From: Stigmatella ashevillena
Lineage (GTDB): Bacteria > Myxococcota > Myxococcia > Myxococcales > Myxococcaceae
Direction of reading: 5' to 3'
Assembly (NCBI RefSeq): GCF_028368975.1
Contig: NZ_JAQNDM010000002.1
Span: forward strand, 6,194,425 to 6,258,424
Length of the DNA stretch: 64,000 nt
Shown here: piece after piece, positions 7,758 through 16,343 of the stretch
Layout: every line of letters starts with the position of its first letter
How positions within the stretch are numbered: position 1 is the first letter of the stretch
The notes under the pieces: generated by a model
What the model was told of the DNA's origin: nothing
What the model saw: only the letters and a program-made list of their open reading frames with translations
Databases searched by the model: none
Program-made: the position numbers and the translations under genes

Positions 7758-10172
7758 CTATGATGTAGGAGGAGCCTCGTTGCCCGGTTCGAGCAACACC
7801 GTGAGCACGGGCCGCGCCTGTGCCAGCGGTGACGCGAAGAGGGAAAGCTGATCGGGGGAGGCGAAGACCGCCGCGAAGTCCTCGGGGGTCATGGCTCGCA
7901 CGAGCCGTGCCGCGAATGTCTCGCGCAGGAGCCGGGCATAGAACTCGGCATCGTAGTCCCGGGGATCGCTGGCGGTGCTGCCCGGGCCGGCCGTCTCTGG
8001 ATCTGGCAGCAGCCCCGCGCGCCCGCCCACCGCGCGATAGACCCGGACGTGCTCTCCGGGAGTCCATTGGGTTCGCCCACTGGCCAGCACGGCCTCGTAG
8101 GGCAGCTCCCGCCGGCGCTCGCGGGTGGCGAGGTACTGCGAGGCATCCTTCGTCAGCCGGACCCGCGCGGTGACGGCTTGGGTGGGCAGCTCCCGTCGGC
8201 GCAGCGCCGTCACCGTCTCGACGAAGGCGTCTCGGACCCCGGACAGGTCTCCCGCAAGCAGGCAGCGCAGCGCCCGGCGCAGGAAGTCCTCGCCAAAGGG
8301 CTCCGCCCGGCTGGAGCGGAACGCCACGCCGCGCAGGACGAGCGGACCGTCATAGGGCTGGAGCGCGTAGTTCTTCGGCTCGTGCGAGAGCATGGCGGCA
8401 TAGCGCCCATCGAAGGCGAGCTGAACGCGGGGAGGAAGCAGCGCGGCGACTTCGGAGACCACTCGGCGCTCATCGGCCTCGTGCCAGCCTTCCGGCACGG
8501 AGAAGTACACCCCGTCCGTATCGGCCTCCAGGAGCGTCACGCCCCGATGGGCCAGCTCGCTGCACAGCAGCCACAGCACCTCGCGTCCGCGGCGCGTCAC
8601 CTCGTTGGCGGCGTGCACGTCCGAGAAGCGGGTGAGCCCTGCGGCGCCGAGGTAGCCATAGGCTGAGTTGACGAGGATCTTCATCGCGGCGGAGAGCGCT
8701 TCGTGCGTGTGCCGCTCCGCAGAGCCAGGGGCCGCCTCCCGGGCCAGCGCCTTCGCGGCCAGCCGTTGATCCACGAGCCTGTCAACGAGCGTGAGCAGCA
8801 CGCCGAGCCGGTCCCTCCTCGGGCTGATCCGGTACTGGCGCATCAGCGAGGGGTACATGCTCGCGACGTCGGCCTTCACCACCCGCCGTGCCACCCCGGT
8901 GGCGAACAGGTGAAGGGCCGCGCCGCTGTGCGGTGTTCCATCGCCTGCTTCGTGGGCGGGGAGCGCCGCCCCCGAGTGGAGGTAGGCGCGCACGAGCAGG
9001 GGATCGAGCACGCCGGTGGCGGGCCCTGCGTCCGCGAGGCGCTCATATCGGCGCGGGGCCATGCGGGCGAGCGCGAAGGCCGCTCCGCCGAGCAGACGCG
9101 CGAGTCCGGCGGCCTCGGTCACGTCATCGCGGGCATAGCGCCGCACGCGCTCGGGATCCTGGAGGAAGACCTCGTGCACGCGGGGGCCCGGGATGAGTTC
9201 CCGATCTGGGCCCGCGAGTCCGAAGTGCCGGGCAACGGCCTTGAGCCCATGGCCCGGCAAGTCCCGGGCCGAGAAGTCGTGCCGCAGCACGGCATCCAGG
9301 GTGTCGATCAGCTCGCGGCCGGGCAGGGTATAGCGCGTGCGGCGCATGGGATCGTTGGCGCGCCCCGCAGTGCCCCGCCCCAAGGTTGCCCCTCGCGAGG
9401 AGGGACGCTGCCGCAGCCCCGGCGCCCCATCACGTCCCAGCACGAGGGAGACGCCGAGCCGCTTGGCCCGGTGGGCGAGGAACGGCAGGTCGAAGCCGTG
9501 CAGGTTGTGGTTTTCGATCACATCGGGATCGCAGGCGCGGATGCGAGCGGCCAGGCGCTGAAGGAGTTCGGCCTCGGCCGCGTCGCTGTCTCCGTGGGCT
9601 TCGAGGGTCTCGGGCTGGCCCTCGGGGGTTCTCAGGGCCACGAGGAAGATCCGGTCGTGGTCCGGCTCCAGTCCGGTCGTCTCGAGATCGAACTGCAAGC
9701 GGTGCAGCGCGTCGAAGACGAGGCCGCGGAAGTACGTGCGCCCCGAGGAGATGAGGTACTGCTCCTCCGGGGGCAGCGAGAGCACGGTGTCCTCGGGCAG
9801 CTCACGCACATGTCCCAAGGAGCGGCCGAAGCGGCGCGAGGCTCCCTGGAGCACGGCCGATGTCAGCATCCGGCCATCCTCTGAACGCACCAGGTAGCGC
9901 AGGGCTCCCGGACCCTCCAGCTCTTGATAGGTGATCCGATGGGGCGCGGTGCCTTCGGCCTCCGGACGCAGCCTCGGACCCAGGTGGGCCAGGTCCTCCA
10001 AGGACGAGAGCAGCAACCAGGGACGGAAGCGCACCTCGTCGCGCACCAGCTCTCCCGTGGTGGGCAGCCTCCGCCAGACGATGGCCCGGCCGTCGGGCTC
10101 CGCCCAGACCGAGACGATGCCGGGAGTCGGGTCCCAGCCCCAGAGCCACTCATCCTCGGGGGTATGGGTCAT
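7758..10172 (-). CDS. family B DNA polymerase (Pol II-like)
   Basis: An 804-residue DNA polymerase with an N-terminal 3'-5' exonuclease. Exo I is FDLETTG (Asp162, Glu164), Exo II ENHNLHGFDLPF and Exo III YARDDVTEA. Polymerase motif A is KADVASMYPSL (Asp435), motif B MKILVNSAYGYLG and motif C EADTDGVYFS (Asp551/Asp553), so both active sites look complete. Bacterial family B enzymes of this kind act in DNA repair or translesion synthesis. The Exo II-III gap contains a low-complexity Arg/Gly insert. It converges on the kinase gene with a 21 bp gap and is divergent from the peptidoglycan hydrolase gene. Confidence 0.92.
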   Translation of the reverse strand: MTHTPEDEWLWGWDPTPGIVSVWAEPDGRAIVWRRLPTTGELVRDEVRFRPWLLLSSLEDLAHLGPRLRPEAEGTAPHRITYQELEGPGALRYLVRSEDGRMLTSAVLQGASRRFGRSLGHVRELPEDTVLSLPPEEQYLISSGRTYFRGLVFDALHRLQFDLETTGLEPDHDRIFLVALRTPEGQPETLEAHGDSDAAEAELLQRLAARIRACDPDVIENHNLHGFDLPFLAHRAKRLGVSLVLGRDGAPGLRQRPSSRGATLGRGTAGRANDPMRRTRYTLPGRELIDTLDAVLRHDFSARDLPGHGLKAVARHFGLAGPDRELIPGPRVHEVFLQDPERVRRYARDDVTEAAGLARLLGGAAFALARMAPRRYERLADAGPATGVLDPLLVRAYLHSGAALPAHEAGDGTPHSGAALHLFATGVARRVVKADVASMYPSLMRQYRISPRRDRLGVLLTLVDRLVDQRLAAKALAREAAPGSAERHTHEALSAAMKILVNSAYGYLGAAGLTRFSDVHAANEVTRRGREVLWLLCSELAHRGVTLLEADTDGVYFSVPEGWHEADERRVVSEVAALLPPRVQLAFDGRYAAMLSHEPKNYALQPYDGPLVLRGVAFRSSRAEPFGEDFLRRALRCLLAGDLSGVRDAFVETVTALRRRELPTQAVTARVRLTKDASQYLATRERRRELPYEAVLASGRTQWTPGEHVRVYRAVGGRAGLLPDPETAGPGSTASDPRDYDAEFYARLLRETFAARLVRAMTPEDFAAVFASPDQLSLFASPLAQARPVLTVLLEPGNEAPPTS

Positions 10173-10476
10173 GGGAGAGAGGAGGCTTCCGCAGGCGGGC
10201 TCCGGACTGAATAGTCAGGAGGTCCACGTGCTCGCAATCGCCCGTTCCGGTTCATGGGCTTCCCCGCATCCACGCCTCCGACACGTGCGGCGCTGTAGGT
10301 GTTTGGGTGTGTATGTCGCTGAAAACACAGGGTTTTCAGGGGCCGAAACCTCTTAAAGGGAGAAAAAGGGGCCGTTGGGACGCACTGTCGGTGTGATCCA
10401 CCCGTTGTGCGCAACCTCTGGGCGGCTCAAGCGACAATGAAAGGGAGATTCACCCCCCTTTTTGAGAGAGCCCTCC
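10173..10476. promoter_or_regulatory. divergent promoter region with 8-bp inverted repeat
   Basis: A 304 bp gap between the polymerase gene (minus) and the peptidoglycan hydrolase gene (plus). It contains CTGAAAAC (10319-10326) and GTTTTCAG (10332-10339), an inverted repeat with a 5 nt spacer. This could be an operator shared by the divergent genes. The stretch 10340-10380 is purine-rich. No reading frame here looks real. Confidence 0.5.
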
Positions 10477-12198
10477 GTGACGACCACTTCTTCTGTGAGG
10501 CCGAACACCTACGCTGTTCGCAGCGGCGACACCATCAACAAGCTGGCGGAGCGTTTTGGGACCACTCCCGACGCGCTGGCCGCGAAGAACGGCCTCTCCG
10601 ACGCCAACAAGATCAAGGTCGGCCAGAAGCTCGTCCTTCCGGACGGCTTCGATGCGGCTCCCGCGGCTCAGACGACCCGTGCGGCCACCAGCACCCCCAC
10701 TGCCACCACCGCGGGCGCCGCAGGGCCTGTCCGTGACAGCAACGGCCGTGAGTTCCCCACCTCGCGCGATGGCACGCCGCTCTTCAAGCAGGGTGACGCC
10801 GAATGGGGCAAGCGCACCCTGGGCACCAGCTCGAGCGTCGGCGCCGCCGGCTGCGCCATGACGGCCACCGCCATGGCGGTCAGCAAGATCAGCGGCAAGA
10901 CGATCAACCCCGGCCAGATGGATGCTTGGCTGGACAAGAACGGCGGCTACTCCGGCAACGGTCTGAACTGGGACAAGGCGGCCCAGATGGGTGGCCTGCA
11001 CGCCTCCAGCGCCGCCTGGAACCTGGACACCATCAACAAGCAGGTGGACGCCGGCCGCCCGGTCGTGGTGGGCGTGGACTACAAGGCTGGCAGCAACGGC
11101 GGCGCCAACGGCACCGACCACTGGATCGCCATCACGGGCCGTGGCCAGGAGGGCGGCAAGCCCGTCTACTACGCGAACGATCCGGCCACCGGGAAGCAGA
11201 TCACCCTGAGCCAGGATGGCAACACGCTGAAGGGCGGCCCCCAGGGCTACAAGACGACGGGCCAGCTGCGGACGTTCTCCGGCGGCAACCCTCCGCGTCC
11301 GGGCACGTCGACGCAGCCTGCCCCGGGCGGCAGCCAGACCCCGAGTACGGGCGGCACCACGGCGCCGACGCCGACCGCTCCCGCGGGCGGCAATCAGTCG
11401 CTGAAGGGCACGACGCTGCCGAACCAGCAGCTGAAGCGCGGCTCGGAGGGCGCAGGAGTGGAGAAGCTGCAGGACGCGCTGGTGAAGCTCGGCTACATGA
11501 CGAAGGCGCAGGTGGCCACGGGCCCGGGCACCTTCGGTCCGAAGACCGAGGCGGCGCTCAAGAAGTTCCAGAAGGACCACGGCGTGGATGCCATCGGTGA
11601 GTACGGCCCGAAGACCCGCGCGGCGTTCGAGAAGCTCGGTGCGAAGATTGGCGGCGCCACGACTGGCACGCCGAGCACTGGCACGCCCAGCACCGGTACG
11701 CCCAGCACGGGCGGCGTGACGGGCCCGCTGCCGAAGACGGGCAACGCGTTCATGGACAGCATGGCGGCCGATGCCATCAAGAGCCAGCGTGAGACGGGCG
11801 TGCCCGCCTCGGTGACGCTGGCCCAGGCCGCGCTGGAGAGCGGCTGGGGCAAGTCGGGCCTGTCGACGAAGGGCAACAACTTCTTCGGCATCAAGGGCGA
11901 GGGCCCCGCGGGCCACGTCACCATGCCCACGAAGGAGCACCTCAACGGCAAGTGGGTGACGGTGGACGCTGCCTTCCGCAAGTACAACTCGCCGTCCGAG
12001 TCCTTCGCGGACCATGGCAACTTCCTGCGGAAGAACAAGCGGTACGCCGAGGCGTTCAACCACACGGACAACGCCGCGCGCTTCGCCCAGGAAATCCACA
12101 AGGCGGGCTACGCCACGGACCCTGAGTACTCGAACAAGCTCACCGCGATGATCAAGAAGTACGGCCTGGAGCGCTTCGACGCGATCGGCCGTCAGTAA
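10477..12198 (+). CDS. LysM / C39-like peptidase / peptidoglycan-binding / glucosaminidase protein
   Basis: A cell-wall hydrolase of about 573 residues. Domains in order: LysM (about 8-58, YAVRSGDTINKLAERFG), a C39-like cysteine peptidase fold (about 85-260, Cys in AAGCAMTATAM, His in TDHWIAITG, Asp in YYANDPAT), a PG_binding_1 domain (about 315-390), a Thr/Ser/Gly/Pro linker with TPSTG-type repeats, and a FlgJ-like glucosaminidase domain (about 420-565) with acidic residue in AALESGWGKSG. The GTG at 10477 has GAGAG 6-12 nt upstream; the in-frame TTG at 10462 is the alternative. No signal peptide is visible with either start, so export would need a non-classical route or lysis. Confidence 0.9.
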   Translation: MTTTSSVRPNTYAVRSGDTINKLAERFGTTPDALAAKNGLSDANKIKVGQKLVLPDGFDAAPAAQTTRAATSTPTATTAGAAGPVRDSNGREFPTSRDGTPLFKQGDAEWGKRTLGTSSSVGAAGCAMTATAMAVSKISGKTINPGQMDAWLDKNGGYSGNGLNWDKAAQMGGLHASSAAWNLDTINKQVDAGRPVVVGVDYKAGSNGGANGTDHWIAITGRGQEGGKPVYYANDPATGKQITLSQDGNTLKGGPQGYKTTGQLRTFSGGNPPRPGTSTQPAPGGSQTPSTGGTTAPTPTAPAGGNQSLKGTTLPNQQLKRGSEGAGVEKLQDALVKLGYMTKAQVATGPGTFGPKTEAALKKFQKDHGVDAIGEYGPKTRAAFEKLGAKIGGATTGTPSTGTPSTGTPSTGGVTGPLPKTGNAFMDSMAADAIKSQRETGVPASVTLAQAALESGWGKSGLSTKGNNFFGIKGEGPAGHVTMPTKEHLNGKWVTVDAAFRKYNSPSESFADHGNFLRKNKRYAEAFNHTDNAARFAQEIHKAGYATDPEYSNKLTAMIKKYGLERFDAIGRQ

Positions 12199-12223
12199 GC
12201 AACTGGCCAGCCGCTGAAGGACG

Positions 12224-12259
12224 AGGACCGCGTGCCCCGGCAGAGGGGACCGCGGTCCT
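12224..12259 (+). terminator. hairpin after peptidoglycan hydrolase gene
   Basis: AGGACCGCG (12224-12232) pairs perfectly with CGCGGTCCT (12251-12259) around an 18 nt loop, 25 bp after the hydrolase stop. There is only a short T run afterwards, so it may be a weak terminator or a Rho-associated structure. Confidence 0.4.
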
Positions 12260-12375
12260 TGCCGTTTGAGGGGCCTGGGCGCTGCCTTGTCTGGCCGGGC
12301 AGGAGGGGGGCCAGCACGGAAGGAGGCAGGGGGGACGCCACGTGCGCACCGTTGAATCGTCAAAGGAGCGTGGCG

Positions 12376-12795
12376 ATGGAGCGAGCGCAGCGGTTCGTGG
12401 ACGCACTGACGCAGTTGGAGGAGCGCGGAGAGCTGGAGACGCTGGTCTCGCTCTTCGCCGAGGACGCGCAGGTGAGCAACGCGGCCTCCTCGCACCGGTT
12501 CCTGGGCCCCGAGGGCGCGCGGCTGTTCTGGCAGCACTACAAGGGCACGCTGAAGCAGGTGAAGTCGACCTTCCGGAACATGATCGAGTCCGGGGACCGG
12601 GTGGCCTTGGAGTGGGAGTCGAAGGGCACCGCGCACAACGGTATGGCGGTGAGCTACGAGGGCGTCTCCATCATCGAGTGGGATGGAGATCGCATCAGCC
12701 GTTTCTACGCCTACTTTGATCCCGAGATGCTGGGGCGGGAGTTGGTGGACGGGGTGGCGCCGCGCTCGGAGCCTCCCGCGACGGTCCCCGCATAG
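12376..12795 (+). CDS. SnoaL-like / NTF2-fold protein
   Basis: A 139-residue protein with the pattern of the SnoaL-like NTF2 superfamily: an N-terminal helix (RFVDALTQLEERGELETLVS), LFAEDAQV, a central FLGPEGARLFW segment, and a strand-rich second half ending RFYAYFDP. Such folds act as polyketide cyclases, isomerases or simple ligand-binding proteins, and the substrate cannot be inferred. The start ATG at 12376 has AAAGGAG 8 nt upstream. It ends 1 bp before the convergent coiled-coil gene. Confidence 0.8.
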   Translation: MERAQRFVDALTQLEERGELETLVSLFAEDAQVSNAASSHRFLGPEGARLFWQHYKGTLKQVKSTFRNMIESGDRVALEWESKGTAHNGMAVSYEGVSIIEWDGDRISRFYAYFDPEMLGRELVDGVAPRSEPPATVPA

Positions 12796-12796
12796 C

Positions 12797-13447
12797 TCAG
12801 GCGGCGCGGACCTCTTCGAGGGTGCGGCACAGCTCATCGATGGTGTCGGTGAGCTCGCGCGCCCGCGTGGCGGCGTGGGCGGTGGCGCCCTCGTAGCGCA
12901 GCAGGGTGAGGCGGGTGGCCAGTTCCCCCGCGCGGGCCAGGGCGCGCTCGAGGTCCGCCCGGGCCTGGGCGCGCAGGGCCTCCAGGCGCGAGAGGTGGGC
13001 CAGCCGCTCGCGGAGGATGTCGGCCACGGGCTTGGACTCGGCGTGGGCCTCCAGGGAGGCAAGCTCCCGGGCCAGCGCGCTCACGTCATGGGCAGGCAGG
13101 GACAGCACCGCCTCCAATTCGGCGAGGCGCTGGGCGGCGGTTCGCAACGTGGTGCCCAGCACTCGCACGCGGTTCGTCTCCAGGGACAGGGGATCTCCCA
13201 GCTCACGGCCGAGCCGCTGGAGCGCATCGTGGAGGGTGGCCTCCGCGGCTTCGATGCGGGCCCCCTCGGTGCTGGGAGACGGGGTGGAGGCGCTGGGGAG
13301 GAGCACGGGCAGGAAGAGCGGCCAGAGGCAGGCGTGGAGGCCCAGGCGGGCGAAGCGGAGCGGGCCTTGGCGCTCGGTGCGCCCGAGCAGGGTGGCCACC
13401 GCGATGCCCGCAAGGCCGTAGGCCACCAGGGTGACCAGGGCGACCAT
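12797..13447 (-). CDS. membrane-anchored coiled-coil protein
   Basis: A 216-residue protein with two N-terminal transmembrane segments (about residues 2-22 and 33-52), then a long Ala/Leu/Glu/Arg-rich region (about 60-215) predicted to be coiled coil and probably facing one side of the membrane. Its ATG overlaps the stop of the preceding gene by one base (TAATG), so it is translationally coupled. The function is unknown. It is the last gene of a three-gene minus-strand cluster of envelope proteins. Confidence 0.8.
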   Translation of the reverse strand: MVALVTLVAYGLAGIAVATLLGRTERQGPLRFARLGLHACLWPLFLPVLLPSASTPSPSTEGARIEAAEATLHDALQRLGRELGDPLSLETNRVRVLGTTLRTAAQRLAELEAVLSLPAHDVSALARELASLEAHAESKPVADILRERLAHLSRLEALRAQARADLERALARAGELATRLTLLRYEGATAHAATRARELTDTIDELCRTLEEVRAA

Positions 13448-14247
13448 TACAAAGACTCCTCGGACGGGAAGGTCGCGGTCTCTTCGTCCAAAGAGGCAGG
13501 AGGACGGCCATCCAGGGCGTCGAGGTTGGAGCGCAGCAGGGTGGTGGCGGCATCGAAGGCGCTGCTCTCCAGGGGACGGAAGGCGACGGTGGGGCTGCCT
13601 GGAGTGCCGACGAAGGGACGGACCACCCAGGCCATCTGCATGCCCACCATGCCGTAGAGGGCCGTCCACGCGAGCAGGTGCAGGACGGTGCGGCCCTGGA
13701 GGCGCAGGGCTCCCACGAGCACCCCGATGCCGCGCAAGGCCGCGAGGCCGAGGAACACGAGGCTGCCGAGCATGACGTGGAAGTAGCCGGTGGGCGGGTG
13801 GTTCACGATGTTGGCGAAGACGAGCCAGACAGGGCACAGGCCCAGGAGCGTGAGGCCGGTGGTGCCGAGGGCCACGAGGGCCTCGCACACGGCCTGGAGG
13901 GCATTGAGGCGTGCCCCGAGCAGGCGGCCATAGACGTGGAGGGCGGGGAGACACACGGCGAGGCTGCCGAGCCCCACGAGCATGAGCTTGGGGGCGGCGG
14001 CGAGGCCGGCGAGGGGCGAGCGGGTGAATCCCAACAGGAAGCCAAAAGCGCCGAAGCCGGCGAGGGCGCAAAGGGCGAGGCGCAGGGGAAGCTCCCGCAG
14101 CTCGGGGCCCCCAGCCTGGACCTGGGCGAGCACGGCGGAGGGGTTGCGCAGCAGCAACTCGGCGGTGCGCAGCATGCCGGCAGGAGCGAAGGTGATGCTG
14201 CTGGAGGACGCGAGGGGCAGGGGCTCGGAAGAGGAGCAGGTGGACAT
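13447..14247 (-). CDS. polytopic membrane protein, Yip1-like pattern
   Basis: A 266-residue protein with a polar N-terminus (MSTCSSSEPL), then about six hydrophobic segments starting near residue 53. The layout, with an amphipathic AELLLRNPSAVLAQV helix before the first segment and LPALHVYG, recalls small Yip1-like bacterial membrane proteins. The upstream 181-residue protein contains a similar LPALYILWAT segment, so the two are probable paralogues. The C-terminus is acidic and polar. Function unknown. It lies 8 bp downstream of its paralogue and overlaps the next gene by one base. Confidence 0.8.
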   Translation of the reverse strand: MSTCSSSEPLPLASSSSITFAPAGMLRTAELLLRNPSAVLAQVQAGGPELRELPLRLALCALAGFGAFGFLLGFTRSPLAGLAAAPKLMLVGLGSLAVCLPALHVYGRLLGARLNALQAVCEALVALGTTGLTLLGLCPVWLVFANIVNHPPTGYFHVMLGSLVFLGLAALRGIGVLVGALRLQGRTVLHLLAWTALYGMVGMQMAWVVRPFVGTPGSPTVAFRPLESSAFDAATTLLRSNLDALDGRPPASLDEETATFPSEESL

Positions 14248-14255
14248 GGCGGGCC

Positions 14256-14801
14256 TCAGGACAGGGAGAGCCCGGCGCCGTGGGCACACTGGGCAAAGGT
14301 GATGGTGTAAAGGCAGAGGAATGCGAAGCGTGGGAAGCCCGAGAGCGAAGCGCCTTGGTGCTGGAGCGCCTGGACAAAGGCGTGAACGCTGCTGAAGAGG
14401 GCAAGGGAAGTGAAGAGGAACGCCAGCACCGAGCTGACGTGGGACTCGGGGGCGGTGGCGGCGAAGAACCAGAGAATGGGGGTGGTGGAGGCGAGGCACA
14501 GCCCCAGGGTGTGGAAGGCGTCGCGGGCTGCGAGCAGACAGTGGCTGGCGCCCACGTTGGGATGGCGCGTGGCCCAGAGGATGTAGAGAGCGGGAAGGCA
14601 GAGCGCCCAGGACAGCAGGCTGACGGCGGGAAGCGCGAAGGCCCACGAGAGGTGGGTGACGCTCAAGCCTTCATGGCTGACGGCGGTGCGGAGGGCGAAG
14701 CCGAAGAGGGCGGTCCCTCCAAGGCCCACCGCGAGCGGCCGCACCGAAGGCAAGGTGAGCGGGGGCGCCCCGCCGAGCGTGGCGAGTGAGAAAGACGGCA
14801 T
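14256..14801 (-). CDS. small polytopic membrane protein
   Basis: A 181-residue protein with about five transmembrane segments and almost no soluble part. The start ATG at 14801 is preceded by GGAG at 6 nt. Its segment spacing and the LPALYILW motif match the first half of the downstream 266-residue membrane protein, which suggests gene duplication. It is the first gene of the three-gene cluster (this gene, its paralogue, the coiled-coil protein). The cluster may form a membrane complex, but no pathway can be named. Confidence 0.8.
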   Translation of the reverse strand: MPSFSLATLGGAPPLTLPSVRPLAVGLGGTALFGFALRTAVSHEGLSVTHLSWAFALPAVSLLSWALCLPALYILWATRHPNVGASHCLLAARDAFHTLGLCLASTTPILWFFAATAPESHVSSVLAFLFTSLALFSSVHAFVQALQHQGASLSGFPRFAFLCLYTITFAQCAHGAGLSLS

Positions 14802-14973
14802 ACGGGCTCCGAAGAAAGAGGACGGAAGCGCCGTTGTGCACCTTCGAGGCCAGAGCGTGCTTCAGAGGGGAGCGGCCACGCGACGTGGCCAGGAAGCCAT
14901 ACCCCTGCGTCTGCTCGCCCGCACATGTCGGGTGTCCACGTGTATCCTCACGCTCAGGAGGAGCAGACGAGGA

Positions 14974-15798
14974 ATGGAAATTCCCAGGCAGGTGGCCACG
15001 GCGCTCACCATCGCGGGCTCGGACAGCGGGGGAGGCGCGGGCATTCAGGCGGACTTGAGCACCTTCGCGTTCCACCGCGTCCATGGCACCAGCGCGCTGA
15101 CCGCCGTCACCTCTCAGAACACCCAGGGCGTCATTCGCGTGGATGTGCTTCCCGCCCCTTCCGTCTCCGCCCAGATCGAAGCCGTGGCCACGGACATCGG
15201 CGTGGGAGCGCTCAAGACGGGCATGCTCGTCAACCAGCAGATCATCATCTCCGTGGCCCATCAGGTGCGCGCCTTGAAGCTCGGCCCCCTCGTGGTGGAT
15301 CCCGTCATGGTCTCTCGTGCTGGCTCCCAGCTCCTCGATGATCACGCCATCGGCGCCCTCCGGGAACTGTTGCTGCCCCTGGCCACCGTCGCCACCCCCA
15401 ACCGCCACGAGGCGCAGCTCCTCTCGGGCGTGAACATCCACACCCTCGAAGACATGCGCGAGGCCGCGCGCCGCATTCACCGGCTCGGGCCCAAGGCAGT
15501 CCTCGTCAAGGGCGGCAGCATGCCGGGCGCCCTGTGTGGCACCGACATCTGGTTCGATGGAACGCAGTTCGAGACGCTGAGCCTGGGCATCGTGCAGACG
15601 CCCAACACCCACGGCACCGGCTGCACCCTGTCCGCTGCCCTGGCAGCTCACCTGGCACTCGGGCGCACGCCCCTGGAGGCCACCCGGCTCGCCAAGGCTT
15701 ACGTTACTGCCGCGTTGCATCACCCCCTGGCGCTGGGTCGCGGCAATGGCCCCTTCAGCCACTTCTTCTCGATCGACAGGGGCTCGAAACCTGGGTGA
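14974..15798 (+). CDS. thiD: hydroxymethylpyrimidine (phosphate) kinase
   Basis: A 274-residue enzyme of thiamine biosynthesis that phosphorylates 4-amino-5-hydroxymethyl-2-methylpyrimidine and then its monophosphate. The ribokinase-fold motifs are complete: TIAGSDSGGGAGIQADL near the N-terminus, VDPVMVSRAG in the middle, ATPNRHEAQLL, VLVKGG, and the anion hole/catalytic GTGCTLSAALAAHLA near the C-terminus. The start ATG at 14974 has AGGAGGAG upstream. No other thi genes are nearby, and I could not recognise a TPP riboswitch in the 170 bp upstream. Confidence 0.95.
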   Translation: MEIPRQVATALTIAGSDSGGGAGIQADLSTFAFHRVHGTSALTAVTSQNTQGVIRVDVLPAPSVSAQIEAVATDIGVGALKTGMLVNQQIIISVAHQVRALKLGPLVVDPVMVSRAGSQLLDDHAIGALRELLLPLATVATPNRHEAQLLSGVNIHTLEDMREAARRIHRLGPKAVLVKGGSMPGALCGTDIWFDGTQFETLSLGIVQTPNTHGTGCTLSAALAAHLALGRTPLEATRLAKAYVTAALHHPLALGRGNGPFSHFFSIDRGSKPG

Positions 15799-15988
15799 AA
15801 AAGGACACCCCTTTTCCGTCAGCAGGTCAGGAAAGACCTGTGGTCTCGTGTAAAGCAGAATAGCAGCCTGTAGGTGCTCGGGTCTCTAAAGGCTTGAAAA
15901 GACAGATCAACCCAGAGCGGCCATCGTCGGTTGGTGAGCAATTGTTGGCCCTGCAATTGCTATAGGGGGCTGGCTCGGAGGTGACGCC

Positions 15989-16273
15989 ATGGTGACGACG
16001 GGTATCGAGAAGCTCATCCCCTGCGGCTGGAAGCACCCGAACACCTCTCCTTTCGCGGGCCGCATCGTGTCTCATCTTCCCGTGGTGGACCTGGCCCGTG
16101 CCTGGGGGCCTGCCCACGTCGTTCGGACCCTTCGCTTCCGGCTCCCCCGGGAGTTGGTCTGGTTGGCGGGTGGTGAGGAGCGCGACGGCTATCGCGTCCT
16201 GGGCCGTCGCATCGCCCCGGATGCGGAGCCGGAACGGACGCCGCGGGTCCGCTCCCAAAAGCGCGCGCGCTGA
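15989..16273 (+). CDS. small basic protein of unknown function
   Basis: A 94-residue protein with a good ribosome site (GGAGGTG, 6 nt before ATG) and G/C-biased third positions, so it is probably expressed. It begins MVTTGIEKLIPCGW and ends in a basic RTPRVRSQKRAR tail. No family is recognised. Two copies of GCAATTG (15938-15944 and 15953-15959) lie 30-50 bp upstream next to CTATAGG and could be an operator and -10 element. Confidence 0.6.
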   Translation: MVTTGIEKLIPCGWKHPNTSPFAGRIVSHLPVVDLARAWGPAHVVRTLRFRLPRELVWLAGGEERDGYRVLGRRIAPDAEPERTPRVRSQKRAR

Positions 16274-16343
16274 GCACGCTCCCGCGGGGCAGCTTCCTTC
16301 GCCGCCTCGCGCCGTGCTGCAAAGGGCCCTGCGGGGCCCGTGG

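Noticed and set aside
11670..11715. Short tandem DNA repeats (GGCACGCC-AGCAC units) as a CRISPR or satellite
   Set aside because: They encode the Thr/Pro/Ser/Gly linker of the peptidoglycan hydrolase and have no spacers.
10450..13062. 870-codon open frame antisense to the peptidoglycan hydrolase and SnoaL-like genes
   Set aside because: It crosses two well-supported genes and an intergenic hairpin and has no recognisable motif.
14800..14973. Possible TPP riboswitch before thiD
   Set aside because: I could not find the conserved CTGAGA or thi-box core sequences in this stretch.
15823..15840. CAGGTC/GACCTG hairpin after thiD as a terminator
   Set aside because: It has only a 6 bp stem and no T tract, so it is too weak to call.
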